Source: Terriglobia bacterium | GTDB lineage: Bacteria; Acidobacteriota; Terriglobia; UBA7540 | Direction of reading: 5' to 3' | Length of the DNA stretch: 33,332 bases | NCBI GenBank assembly: GCA_020072905.1 | Contig: JAIQGB010000049.1 | Location: forward strand, 1-33,332 | Part shown: positions 23,268-30,392 of the stretch, piece by piece | Numbering within the stretch: the first letter of the stretch is position 1 | Layout: each line of letters starts with the position of its first letter | Made by a program: the position numbers and the translations under genes | The notes under the pieces: generated by a model | Told to the model about the DNA's origin: nothing | The model's database searches: none | Seen by the model: the letters and a program-made list of their open reading frames with translations, nothing else

Positions 23268-24534
23268 ACTCTGGCTGGTCGTCAAACGCGAATACCTCGC
23301 GCGCGTCCGGACGCGCGCGTTTGTCATCAGTACGGTGTCCTTGCCGCTCCTCACGCTCGGCATCCTGGTGCTTGCCCAAGTGGTCGCCCGACAGCATCAG
23401 GACCATCCGCTGAAAATTGCCATCCTCGACGCCGCCGGCGGCTTGGGGGAACCTGTCGCCAAAGGCCTGACCCAGAAACTGCCCGACGGGCGCCCGACGT
23501 TCCAGGTGACCAAAACGATCGAGCGTCCGGAGCAGACCGAGAAGGTCCGCGAAGAACTGCGCGCGCAGCTCCGCCAGGGACGGCTCGATGCCTACCTGCT
23601 GATTCCCCGCGACGTGCTGGAGGGAAAAGCCGCGGAGTTCCACTCCAAGAATCCCGGCGACGCCATGATCACCGCACCCCTGCGGCGCGCCGTTACGGAA
23701 GCGGTCATCAGGCGACGGCTCAGCGACAGCGGCGTGCAGGTGGAGAACTTGGAGAAGGTCATTCGCAGCGTGGACCTCACCCTCGTCAAAGTCACCGAGC
23801 AAGGCGAGGCGGAAGAAAAAGGCCAGACTTTTCTCCTGGCCACTGCTCTGGCGACCGTGCTCTATATCACGCTTCTCACTTACGGGATCGCGACGATGCG
23901 CTCGATTCTGGAGGAGAAGTCGACGCGGATGGTGGAGATCCTGATCGCCTCGATCCGGCCGTCACAGCTCCTGGCAGGAAAAATCCTGGGCGTGGCGGGT
24001 GTTGGCCTGACGCAGTTCTTGATCTGGATCCTGACGGCGGCGGCCCTGGGCGCTTACGGCGGGGCTATGGCCAGGGCCCTCCAGCCGGACGCCAGCCCCG
24101 TCCAGGTCCACTTCCCACTCTCCACCCTGGTCTACCTGGTGGTGTTCTTCCTGGGAGGCTATTTCCTTTACGCCACGCTCTATGCCACCGTCGGTGCCAT
24201 CGTCTCCAGCGAAGAGGACGCGCAACAGATGCAGTGGCCGGTCACCTTACTGGTGATCATGGCATTCGTGCCCTTCGGCATCGTCCTGCACGACCCGAAT
24301 TCGCCGGCCTCCGTCGTTCTTTCCCTGGTTCCCTTCTTCGCACCGATCCTGATGTTCCTGCGCATCGCCCTGCAGACCCCACCCTGGTGGCAGATCGCGC
24401 TGTCGCTCGCGCTCCTCGTGCTGACTACCGTCGGCCTGATCCGATTTGCCGGGAGGGTCTACCGCGTTGGCGTGCTGATGTACGGAAAGCGTCCGTCGCT
24501 GGTGGAGGTGTTTCGCTGGCTCAAATACACGTAG
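23260..24534 (+). CDS. ABC-2 type permease (NatB-like)
   Basis: The 424-residue membrane protein has one N-terminal helix (residues about 20-43), a large outside domain to about 185, then five or six helices: LLATALATVLYITLLTYGIA, GVAGVGLTQFLIWILTAAAL, LVYLVVFFLGGYFLYATLYA, VTLLVIMAFVPFGIVL and IALSLALLVLTTVGLI. EEKSTRMVEILIASIRPSQLLAGKILG is the conserved NatB/YhaP coupling segment for the ATPase (given in part). It overlaps the ATPase gene by 8 bases, so the two are translated together. The substrate cannot be deduced. Confidence 0.92.
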   Translation: MRKLWLVVKREYLARVRTRAFVISTVSLPLLTLGILVLAQVVARQHQDHPLKIAILDAAGGLGEPVAKGLTQKLPDGRPTFQVTKTIERPEQTEKVREELRAQLRQGRLDAYLLIPRDVLEGKAAEFHSKNPGDAMITAPLRRAVTEAVIRRRLSDSGVQVENLEKVIRSVDLTLVKVTEQGEAEEKGQTFLLATALATVLYITLLTYGIATMRSILEEKSTRMVEILIASIRPSQLLAGKILGVAGVGLTQFLIWILTAAALGAYGGAMARALQPDASPVQVHFPLSTLVYLVVFFLGGYFLYATLYATVGAIVSSEEDAQQMQWPVTLLVIMAFVPFGIVLHDPNSPASVVLSLVPFFAPILMFLRIALQTPPWWQIALSLALLVLTTVGLIRFAGRVYRVGVLMYGKRPSLVEVFRWLKYT

Positions 24535-24573
24535 GCGCCGGGACGCGCCCCCGCGATGAGGCCGGCGCGCCCG

Positions 24574-24771
24574 CTAGATTTCCTCCATGCCCTCGACCGG
24601 CGTCGGCGTACAGACGCGGAAGGGTACGTCCTGGACCTGGCCGCAGTCTTCGTTCTTGCACTGGAGGTCTTCGAATTTGTTGGGCCAGCCGTCTTCCTCG
24701 CTAACTACACGGCGGAAGGACTGCTTTCTTCCGCAACTTGGACATTCCCACTCGACGAGATAAGCCTGCAT
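24574..24771 (-). CDS. small zinc-ribbon protein
   Basis: I do not recognise a named family. The 65-residue protein begins MQAYLVEWECPSCGRKQSF and has a second Cys pair in LQCKNEDCGQVQDVPF, so four cysteines (CPSC and CKNEDC) form a likely zinc ribbon. The ATG at 24771 has AGGAG 7 bases upstream; the frame continues open upstream without features. The acidic C terminus (PVEGMEEI) suggests no DNA binding by the tail. It diverges, 148 bases apart, from another zinc-ribbon gene at 24920. Confidence 0.7.
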   Translation of the reverse strand: MQAYLVEWECPSCGRKQSFRRVVSEEDGWPNKFEDLQCKNEDCGQVQDVPFRVCTPTPVEGMEEI

Positions 24772-24919
24772 GCGCCGCTCCTGTGGTCGCTGCTCGCCAG
24801 TTCTCAGTTTCCCAGGATAATTCTCTTCACGACCAGGCACCAAAGTCAAAGGGTTTGCGAGTGACCAGGGCCGGCTCGGCGCTTGACACTCGCAAACAAG
24901 CTGGGCGAAGCTGGGTGCC

Positions 24920-25267
24920 ATGACCCTCGCGCCTCTCACCGTCGCCTGCCCGGAGTGCGGTTCGCGCGACGTTTTCTATTCCTGCAAGCCGGAATGCTGC
25001 TTCAACCACGTCTGCAACCAATGCTACACCACCTTCGAGCTCGAAACCGAGCGCGTCGGCGAACTGCAGGAGGATATCACGGCGCCTCCCGACCCCGACC
25101 CGTCCGCACCCACAGCGCCCTGCGCGCGCTGCGGGGAGTATAAGATCTTCGCCATGGACGGAATGCTGCCCCGCTCTGCACAATACCTCTGTGTCTCCTG
25201 CAAAGCGCTCCTGGCTCTCTCGATTACCAATGTGGCCAAGGGTTCGTTGCCGAGGGAAGGACAATAG
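24920..25267 (+). CDS. double zinc-ribbon protein of unknown function
   Basis: The 115-residue protein carries two treble-clef or ribbon-like zinc sites. The first is made by ACPECGSRDVFYSC with KPECCFNHVCNQCYTTF, the second by APCARCGEYKIFAMDG with QYLCVSCKAL. A Pro/Asp-rich linker (DITAPPDPDPSAPT) joins them. The start ATG lies just before the first ribbon; the ribosome site is weak. It could be a regulator or a protein-binding adaptor. It is paired with the divergent zinc-ribbon gene at 24571-24771; no shared motif beyond the ribbon is obvious. Confidence 0.72.
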   Translation: MTLAPLTVACPECGSRDVFYSCKPECCFNHVCNQCYTTFELETERVGELQEDITAPPDPDPSAPTAPCARCGEYKIFAMDGMLPRSAQYLCVSCKALLALSITNVAKGSLPREGQ

Positions 25268-25382
25268 AAGGCAACCACCGGCCTGCGTGACCGGGATCCC
25301 GCGGCCGTTTATCTGGCAGCACGGCAGGTGCCGGGACAGAGCCGAGAGCCGCGCGGTTTTCTCCACCACAAACTGAACAACT

Positions 25383-25399
25383 CTCGACTTGAAGTCGAG
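25383..25399. repeat. short palindrome with CTTGAAG core
   Basis: 8-bp arms CTCGACTT and AAGTCGAG surround a single G. It lies in the 276-base convergent gap 25268-25543, which contains no gene that I can support. A similar palindrome is found 74 bases on. Confidence 0.6.
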
Positions 25400-25464
25400 G
25401 GGGTCTGAGCTGCTTGGAGCCTTGACGCTTCACCCTCAGTTCTGGCTGCCATCGGCCGTGTCAT

Positions 25465-25477
25465 CGTCTTGAAGACG
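25465..25477. repeat. second short palindrome with CTTGAAG core
   Basis: 6-bp arms CGTCTT and AAGACG surround a single G, with the same CTTGAAG centre as the palindrome at 25383. The two centres are 80 bases apart. No T-run follows either, so a simple terminator reading is weak. Confidence 0.5.
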
Positions 25478-25543
25478 GCTGAAAGGAGAGTGTGGTAGCA
25501 CCCTCCGGGTCACAGCTGCAGAACCCGCAGCCATGTCGCCCGA

Positions 25544-25825
25544 CTACTCCTGCCCTGAGAAGGAGGGGTTTCCAGCATCCCTGCGGGAGACACTAATGTG
25601 GTCAACTGGCGGGAGAAAAAACTTGTGCCACCTCTCGCTGGCTCTCATCATGAGCGAGAGTCGCGACCAGTGAGGGGGAAAAAGGACACTTCCCTGCGCC
25701 ACGATGCGGTCGAGGAGGTCAGCTTCTCCAGCTAACAACAGCGCAATTAGCAGGGCAGCGGACCCCACAGCCCCCACGAAAATGGCTACCACAATCAAGA
25801 CCAGGTACTCTTCAATCAAAAACAT
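25544..25825 (-). CDS. small single-helix membrane protein of unknown function
   Basis: The 93-residue protein has one long membrane helix at residues about 8-33 (LVLIVVAIFVGAVGSAALLIALLLA), preceded by the acidic start MFLIEEY. The remainder is basic and soluble (WSRLSLMMRASERWHKF). No known family is recognised. The ATG has GGAG 7 bases upstream, which supports a real gene. It follows the MerR-like gene on the same strand by 58 bases and may belong to the ArsR / MerR-like group of small genes. Confidence 0.6.
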   Translation of the reverse strand: MFLIEEYLVLIVVAIFVGAVGSAALLIALLLAGEADLLDRIVAQGSVLFPPHWSRLSLMMRASERWHKFFLPPVDHISVSRRDAGNPSFSGQE

Positions 25826-25883
25826 CTGTTACTCCATCTAGCTCTCGGACCGATCGCTCGCCCATTGATCCCCTTGCCTTGTC

Positions 25884-26132
25884 CTACGAGTTTGTGGCAC
25901 ACGCCGACGCGGCCGGTGGCGCAAGCTTGGCCCGTGCCTCGTCCACAGAGAGACCTCTTTGGCGCATAAGAAAAAGCACACCTTTCAACCGGTAAAAATC
26001 CTGCGAGGAATAGTATGTGCGCCCTTTCTTGGGCACACTTTTTATCAGTCCTCGGCTCTCAAAACGGGCCAGTTCCTCTAACGAGAGCCCCAGCTTGCTC
26101 GCCAAGTGTTCATTGAGAAGATAGTCTGGCAT
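25884..26132 (-). CDS. MerR-like small HTH regulator
   Basis: The 82-residue protein resembles the DNA-binding half of MerR regulators: LLNEHLASKLGLSLEELARFESRGLI, a helix-turn-helix with the 'l..fe..GLI' recognition pattern (in part), then the wing-like KSVPKKGRTYYSSQDFYRLKGVLFLMRQRGLSVDEARAKL. There is no effector domain; the tail is short (PPAASACATNS). ATG 26132 has AGGAGG 11 bases upstream; a GTG at 26144 overlaps this site and is less likely. It follows arsR by about 154 bases, and the palindrome at 26243 lies between them. Confidence 0.78.
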   Translation of the reverse strand: MPDYLLNEHLASKLGLSLEELARFESRGLIKSVPKKGRTYYSSQDFYRLKGVLFLMRQRGLSVDEARAKLAPPAASACATNS

Positions 26133-26242
26133 TTGCTCTAGCACCTCCTGAATCGTCCTGGGTCTGCGTCATAAAAGCTGCTCAAGCCGCTTATAGCTCG
26201 CACGACCGGATCGAACCCCCCCCCGGACAGGAGAGGGATTCG

Positions 26243-26256
26243 TATATTCAAATATA
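26243..26256. promoter_or_regulatory. AT-rich palindrome between arsR and the MerR-like gene
   Basis: Arms TATATT and AATATA surround CA. On the minus strand it contains TGAATATAC, and a close copy, TGAATATGC, lies upstream of arsR at 26655-26665. In a window of about 60% GC, such AT-rich sites stand out. It may be an operator of the ArsR protein for the downstream genes. Confidence 0.5.
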
Positions 26257-26286
26257 ACAATATATCGAGCCAAAAAAAATCCCCTC

Positions 26287-26607
26287 CTAGCTTACCTCAA
26301 GCTGCGCCAAGAGATCCTTCACATCGACCAGATGGTTGTTGAAGATTTCCTTCGCCGCGTCCAGCAGCCGAAATATCGCAGGGTCCTGCACCGAGTAGAA
26401 AACGCTGCTGCCATTCTTCCGGGCCACCACAATGCTCCTATTCCTGAGTACCGCCAACTGCTGAGAGAGCGTGCTTTGCTCCACCGCCAGGCGTGAACAT
26501 AGATCGTTAACACCCACCTCGCCGGCCCGCAGGGCGTCGAGAATCCTTATCCGCAGGGGGTGGGCAAGAGCCTTAAAGAATTCCGCCTTGAATTGGCTTA
26601 TTTCCAT
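26287..26607 (-). CDS. ArsR-family transcriptional repressor
   Basis: The 106-residue protein is a typical ArsR winged helix: FKAEFFKALAHPLRIRILDAL, GEVGVNDLCSRLAVEQSTLSQQLAVLRNRSIVVARKNG with the recognition helix, then the wing SSVFYSVQDPAIFRLLDAAKEIF. It has only one cysteine (DLCSRL), in the recognition-helix area where some members sense metal, but lacks the usual ELCVC pair, so the inducer is unclear. No transporter lies beside it. It is preceded by an AT-rich region holding a TGAATAT site. The gene is downstream of the iron operon on the same strand with a 154-base gap. Confidence 0.93.
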   Translation of the reverse strand: MEISQFKAEFFKALAHPLRIRILDALRAGEVGVNDLCSRLAVEQSTLSQQLAVLRNRSIVVARKNGSSVFYSVQDPAIFRLLDAAKEIFNNHLVDVKDLLAQLEVS

Positions 26608-26654
26608 GTTGGCGACCCTGGTTGACCGGCACCTTAGCGGTCTAACATGATATT

Positions 26655-26665
26655 TGCATATTCAG
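26655..26665 (-). promoter_or_regulatory. candidate ArsR operator upstream of arsR
   Basis: The minus strand reads CTGAATATGCA here, 50 bases before the arsR start. The same TGAATAT core occurs in the palindrome at 26243. Two related sites before arsR and before its downstream neighbour suggest autoregulation; this is inference from two copies. Confidence 0.4.
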
Positions 26666-26761
26666 ATGTCTTTGTCAATGGCCATATTGTCGTAGCGGGC
26701 TGGCCGTGGAGAGTTCTCCCTTTGACTTTGACGAAATGGAGGTTGGTCACTCAACGCCTAA

Positions 26762-27852
26762 TTACTTCGGGCAGCAGGCGCCGCGGGGAATGGGCGAGCC
26801 GTGCGGGCAGGTCTCAGGATGCTTCAAGAACTTGCAGAGCTTTTCGGTGACTTCCGCGCTGAGCGTGTGCTCGATGCGGCAGGCGTTGGCGTCGAGCAGG
26901 TCAGATTCCAGGCCAAAGGTATCGAAGAAGAGCCTCTCGGCGAGGCGGTGCCTCGGATGATCTCTCGCGCGCGCGGCCCGCCGTGCGCCGTAAGCGCCAG
27001 TGAGCCGCCGTCCAACCGAATCAGTTCCTCTTGCGCCATCAGCAGGAAGGTGGCGCGGTTAGGCGCGAACTCCGGAACCGCCTCGACGGTGAGCACCGTT
27101 TTCCCCGTGTCCTCCTGCACATGCCAGACCGCCTTGAGCAGGTTGTCGATCAATTCTTCTTCGCGCGCGGGGAAAACCGAAATGTCCGCCAAGCGCCCGT
27201 GGTGAAGCTCGATGCGCCGCTCGGCCATGCGGCCGATTTCCGGGTCGTGCGTCACCATGACGATGGTGTGACCCTCGCGGTGCAACTCCGTGAACAGTCC
27301 CATGACGATCGTCTCATTCATTTCGTCGAGGTTGCCCGTGGGCTCGTCGGCCAGGATGAGGTTGGGCTGGTTGATGAGCGCGCGCGCCACGCAGACTCTC
27401 TGCTGCTCGCCGCCCGAAAGCTGCGAGGGCAGATGATGCAGCCGCTCTCCCAGGCCGACCCGCCGCAGCGCTTCCGCCGCCTCCTGCTCTTCTGCGAGGC
27501 TGTGGAAGTATTGTGCCAGCATCACGTTCTCGAGCGCCGTGAGGTAAGGAACCAGATGGAATTGCTGGAAAATGAAACCGACCTTCTCGGCGCGGAAGCG
27601 CGCCAAGTCCGCAGGGCCGAGCCGGGCGAGCTTTTCGCCGCCGATGACGACGCGGCCTTCCGTAGGCGAATCGAGGCAGCCGAGAATGTTGAGAAGCGTG
27701 CTCTTGCCGGAGCCCGAAGGGCCCATCACCGCCAGCCACTCACCTTTCTCCACTTCGAGGGAGAAGGAACGCAGCGCGTAAACCGCCTCACCGTACTTCT
27801 TCGTCAGCCCGTCAATCTCGATAAACGCCAATTTCCTGCTCTCCCTGCCCAA
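26762..27852 (-). CDS. ABC ATPase fused to a DtxR-family metal-dependent regulator (one-base frameshift)
   Basis: Residues 10-230 are a MacB/LolD-type ATPase: Walker A GPSGSGKSTLLN, signature SQLSGGEQQRVCVARAL, Walker B LILADEPTGNLDE, H-loop VMVTHDP. From residue 231 a DtxR-type regulator begins: EEELIDNLLKAVWHVQED (winged helix) up to LTAHGGPRAREIIR. There the frame breaks at about 26953-26956 because one base is missing; the uncorrected frame stops at 26824. The next frame continues perfectly with RHRLAERLFFDTFGLESDLL, ACRIEHTLSAEV and HPETCPHGSPIPRGACCPK, the DtxR metal-binding dimer domain, to a stop at 26762. Corrected length is 363. TTG 27852 has AAGGA 6 bases upstream; TTG 27831 is an alternative. 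It is the last gene of the FTR1 operon. Confidence 0.88.
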
Positions 27853-27870
27853 CTTGAATCCTTCGTACAG

Positions 27871-29100
27871 CTACTCGCCTTTCAGAACCACGGCGGGCTC
27901 GACGCCGCGGACGATCCTGACGGGCAAGAGCGTGGCAGCGCCGGCAAGCAATACCGACATCAAAACGACCAGCGGCAGGGTCCACCAGCTCAGGCCCAGT
28001 GAAACGTCGAAGAGGCGTCGCGCCAGCTCGCGCGCGAGAAGCGCCCCCAGCGCGAAGCCCGCCACGCCCCCTGCCAGTCCCAGCCCCGCGCCTTCGCTCA
28101 AGAAAAGGCCCATGACGAGCTGATCGCTTGCGCCGAGCGCCTTCATCACGCCGATGTCTTTCCGCCGCTCCAGCACGATGGCGGTCATCGTCGCCATCAC
28201 GCAGAGGCCGATAATCGCCAGAATCAGCGCGGTCAAGGAAACCGCCAGCCCGCGGATGGTCTCAAGCACGCGGCCCTGCGATTCGACGATCTGATGGACG
28301 GGGCGCACTTCAACGCCGGGAAGGGTTCGGGCGAGCACCTGCACTCCTCGCTCGATTTCCGCCCCTTCGCCAGGCAGGCTCAGCTCGACCAGACTAATCT
28401 TTCCTTCGAGCCCGGCGAGCCGCTGGAGCGAACCGAGGTCCAGGAAGACGCGGTCATCTTCCGCCCCACCGGTCGAGAGGATCCCGGCAACGCGAAACTC
28501 GGGAGGCGAGGCAGAGATAGGCTCAGGCCCTCCGCCTGCCACTGCCAGCTCGACGCTTCCTCCCGGGGCAAGGTGCAACCGGGTCGCCACGTGGGCGCCC
28601 ACAACGCATTCACCAAGTCCGAGAGCAGCGTTTCCCATCGCTCCCTGGATTCGCCAACCCGGGTAGAGCGAGCGCAGAGCGGCAAAGTCGGTCCCCACGG
28701 CCACGAGGTTTTGAAACTCCGGCAGGCGCGGGTCGGAGGGCACCGGCTTGACGCGCGCCACGACGTGCAACACCGGCGCAAACGTGAGCCCTTTCAATCT
28801 GCGGGCGCCGCTCTTGAGCTGATTCACGACTTGCTCGTCCATCACCGTAGCACCGGGCGATGTGCCCGGCGCGACCGCGGGGGCGAGAATCACGTTCGCG
28901 CCGTAAGCGCGGAATTCCTGGGTCATCTTGCGGCGTACATCGCCATAAAGATTGAGCAGCGCCGCCGCCACCGCCGCCCCTACCAGCAGCGATCCCATCG
29001 CCAGCGCTGCTTGCGGGCGTCTGACGACGAGTGAGCGCCACCAGACTCGCCAGAAAAGCGAGCGGCGCTTACGGGGTTGTGCCGCCGGACGACTACTCAT
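27871..29100 (-). CDS. MacB-like ABC permease of the iron-uptake operon
   Basis: The protein starts MSSSRPAAQPRKRRSLFWRV and has an N-terminal helix (ALAMGSLLVGAAVAAALLNL), a large outside domain to about residue 270, and three C-terminal helices beginning AVSLTALILAIIGLCVMATM. The motif ERRKDIGVMKALGASDQLVM is the FtsX/MacB coupling segment that meets the ATPase. The ATG at 29100 overlaps the previous gene's stop by 8 bases. Similar permease pairs accompany FTR1-DUF2318 in Campylobacter-type iron systems. The frame upstream of ATG 29100 belongs to the preceding gene's area and was rejected. Confidence 0.9.
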   Translation of the reverse strand: MSSRPAAQPRKRRSLFWRVWWRSLVVRRPQAALAMGSLLVGAAVAAALLNLYGDVRRKMTQEFRAYGANVILAPAVAPGTSPGATVMDEQVVNQLKSGARRLKGLTFAPVLHVVARVKPVPSDPRLPEFQNLVAVGTDFAALRSLYPGWRIQGAMGNAALGLGECVVGAHVATRLHLAPGGSVELAVAGGGPEPISASPPEFRVAGILSTGGAEDDRVFLDLGSLQRLAGLEGKISLVELSLPGEGAEIERGVQVLARTLPGVEVRPVHQIVESQGRVLETIRGLAVSLTALILAIIGLCVMATMTAIVLERRKDIGVMKALGASDQLVMGLFLSEGAGLGLAGGVAGFALGALLARELARRLFDVSLGLSWWTLPLVVLMSVLLAGAATLLPVRIVRGVEPAVVLKGE

Positions 29101-30388
29101 CGCGCAGCACCGCCACGGGCGAGAGCTTGAGTCCACGGGCAAGCGGTAAGGCGCTTCCCGCCAGGGTCACCACCAGGGCCAGGACGAGGGCCGCCGGCAG
29201 GATCACCCAGTTGATTTGTGCTGGAACGCCGAAGACGACGACGCCGAGACGCTGCGCCATCAGGCTGCCTGCGAAATAGCCCGCCAAGCCGCCGAGCAGG
29301 CCCACCACGAACGCTTCGAGCAGGAAAATGGTGGCCACGCGCGCGTCCGTTGCGCCGAGCGACTTGAAGAGGCCGATCTCCGCGCGCCGCTCGAGCACCG
29401 TGGCGAACATCATCGAGGCCACCGCCAGCGTGGAGGTCACCATCGCCGCCGCCGCCAGCAACGCCATCAGCGCGCCGACGCGGTTCAGAATTCTCCCCTC
29501 CGTCTCGGCCACGCGATAGATGGGCTTCGCCTCGGCGGCGGGAATCACCTGCTGGATCTGGTAACAAATGGCGCTCACGTAGGGCGTGCAATACCAGCGA
29601 TCGAATTCCTCCGCGCTCATCTTGGTGACGTCGGAGCGGGCGAAAGCGTCCTCGGGCTTGGTGAGCGCGCTGACCTCCGCGCGGCGGACTCTCCCTTCCA
29701 AGCCCGCCAGCTTCTGAGCGAGGGCAAGCGGCGCGAAGATCTGGTCATCTTCGTCTCCGCCCGTCTCGACGATGCCGCGCACCGCGAGCACGGCGGCTGC
29801 AGTGGACTGCGGGGCTGAGTTCGAACCCGGCGCGACCCGGAGCGCCAGACTGCTTCTTATCTGAATTCCCAGCGAGCGCGCCAGGCGGCGTCCCACCAAG
29901 CACTCGGCCGCATCGTCGTCCGTGGGCCACTGGCCTTCGACCTTCCACGAGGGATGGAGGGATTTCACCCCGGTGTGGAACGCTTCCGATTTGCCGGTGC
30001 TCAGATCCTGGTCAAACCACGTCCCGACCAGCGTCAGGCGGCGCCCCTGCGCCTGGACCGGCACGTCCAGAAATGGCGCGAACGCCATGATGTTGTTTCG
30101 CCAGAAAATCTTCCGGAGCTTCAGCAGGTCGGATTCGGCAAGATACGCGCCGGCTCCGATGGGACGGTAATCGGTTCCGCCCAGCGAAACGGGGAGGCTG
30201 TCAGCAACGGGAGTGAGCGCGATATTCGCACCAAACGACCGCAGCTCGCGCCCCACTCGGTCGCCGACGTCGAGGGCAATTGTGCTGACGGCGGTCGTGA
30301 CCGCGATGCCAAGCGTCACCGCCAGGAGCGTGAGGAGCTTGCGGCGCCGGCGGCGCGTCAAGGAGCGGCCTACGATGCGGGTCAGCAT
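29093..30388 (-). CDS. MacB-like ABC permease of the iron-uptake operon
   Basis: The 431-residue protein has an N-terminal helix (LLTLLAVTLGIAVTTAVSTI), a long outside domain, and C-terminal helices around AAAAMVTSTLAVASMMFATV, FLLEAFVVGLLGGLAGYFAG and ILPAALVLALVVTLAGSAL. ERRAEIGLFKSLGATDARV is the coupling segment for the ATPase. It begins 4 bases after the FTR1 gene and overlaps the second permease by 8 bases, so the three are translationally linked. The two permeases are paralogous and would form a heterodimer. The operon suggests export of electrons or substrate release linked to iron uptake, but the cargo of these permeases is not established. Confidence 0.9.
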   Translation of the reverse strand: MLTRIVGRSLTRRRRRKLLTLLAVTLGIAVTTAVSTIALDVGDRVGRELRSFGANIALTPVADSLPVSLGGTDYRPIGAGAYLAESDLLKLRKIFWRNNIMAFAPFLDVPVQAQGRRLTLVGTWFDQDLSTGKSEAFHTGVKSLHPSWKVEGQWPTDDDAAECLVGRRLARSLGIQIRSSLALRVAPGSNSAPQSTAAAVLAVRGIVETGGDEDDQIFAPLALAQKLAGLEGRVRRAEVSALTKPEDAFARSDVTKMSAEEFDRWYCTPYVSAICYQIQQVIPAAEAKPIYRVAETEGRILNRVGALMALLAAAAMVTSTLAVASMMFATVLERRAEIGLFKSLGATDARVATIFLLEAFVVGLLGGLAGYFAGSLMAQRLGVVVFGVPAQINWVILPAALVLALVVTLAGSALPLARGLKLSPVAVLRDE

Positions 30389-30392
30389 GGCC

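Noticed and set aside
22251..23363. 370-codon open frame opposite the NatA-like gene
   Set aside because: Shadow of a well-supported ATPase with all motifs on the plus strand.
26195..26225. minus-strand GGGTTCGATCC resembling a tRNA T-loop
   Set aside because: No matching T-stem, anticodon arm or acceptor stem; it is in a GC-rich tract before the ArsR region.
27031..28002. 323-codon plus-strand frame opposite the ABC-DtxR gene
   Set aside because: No protein family features; the minus strand has Walker motifs throughout.
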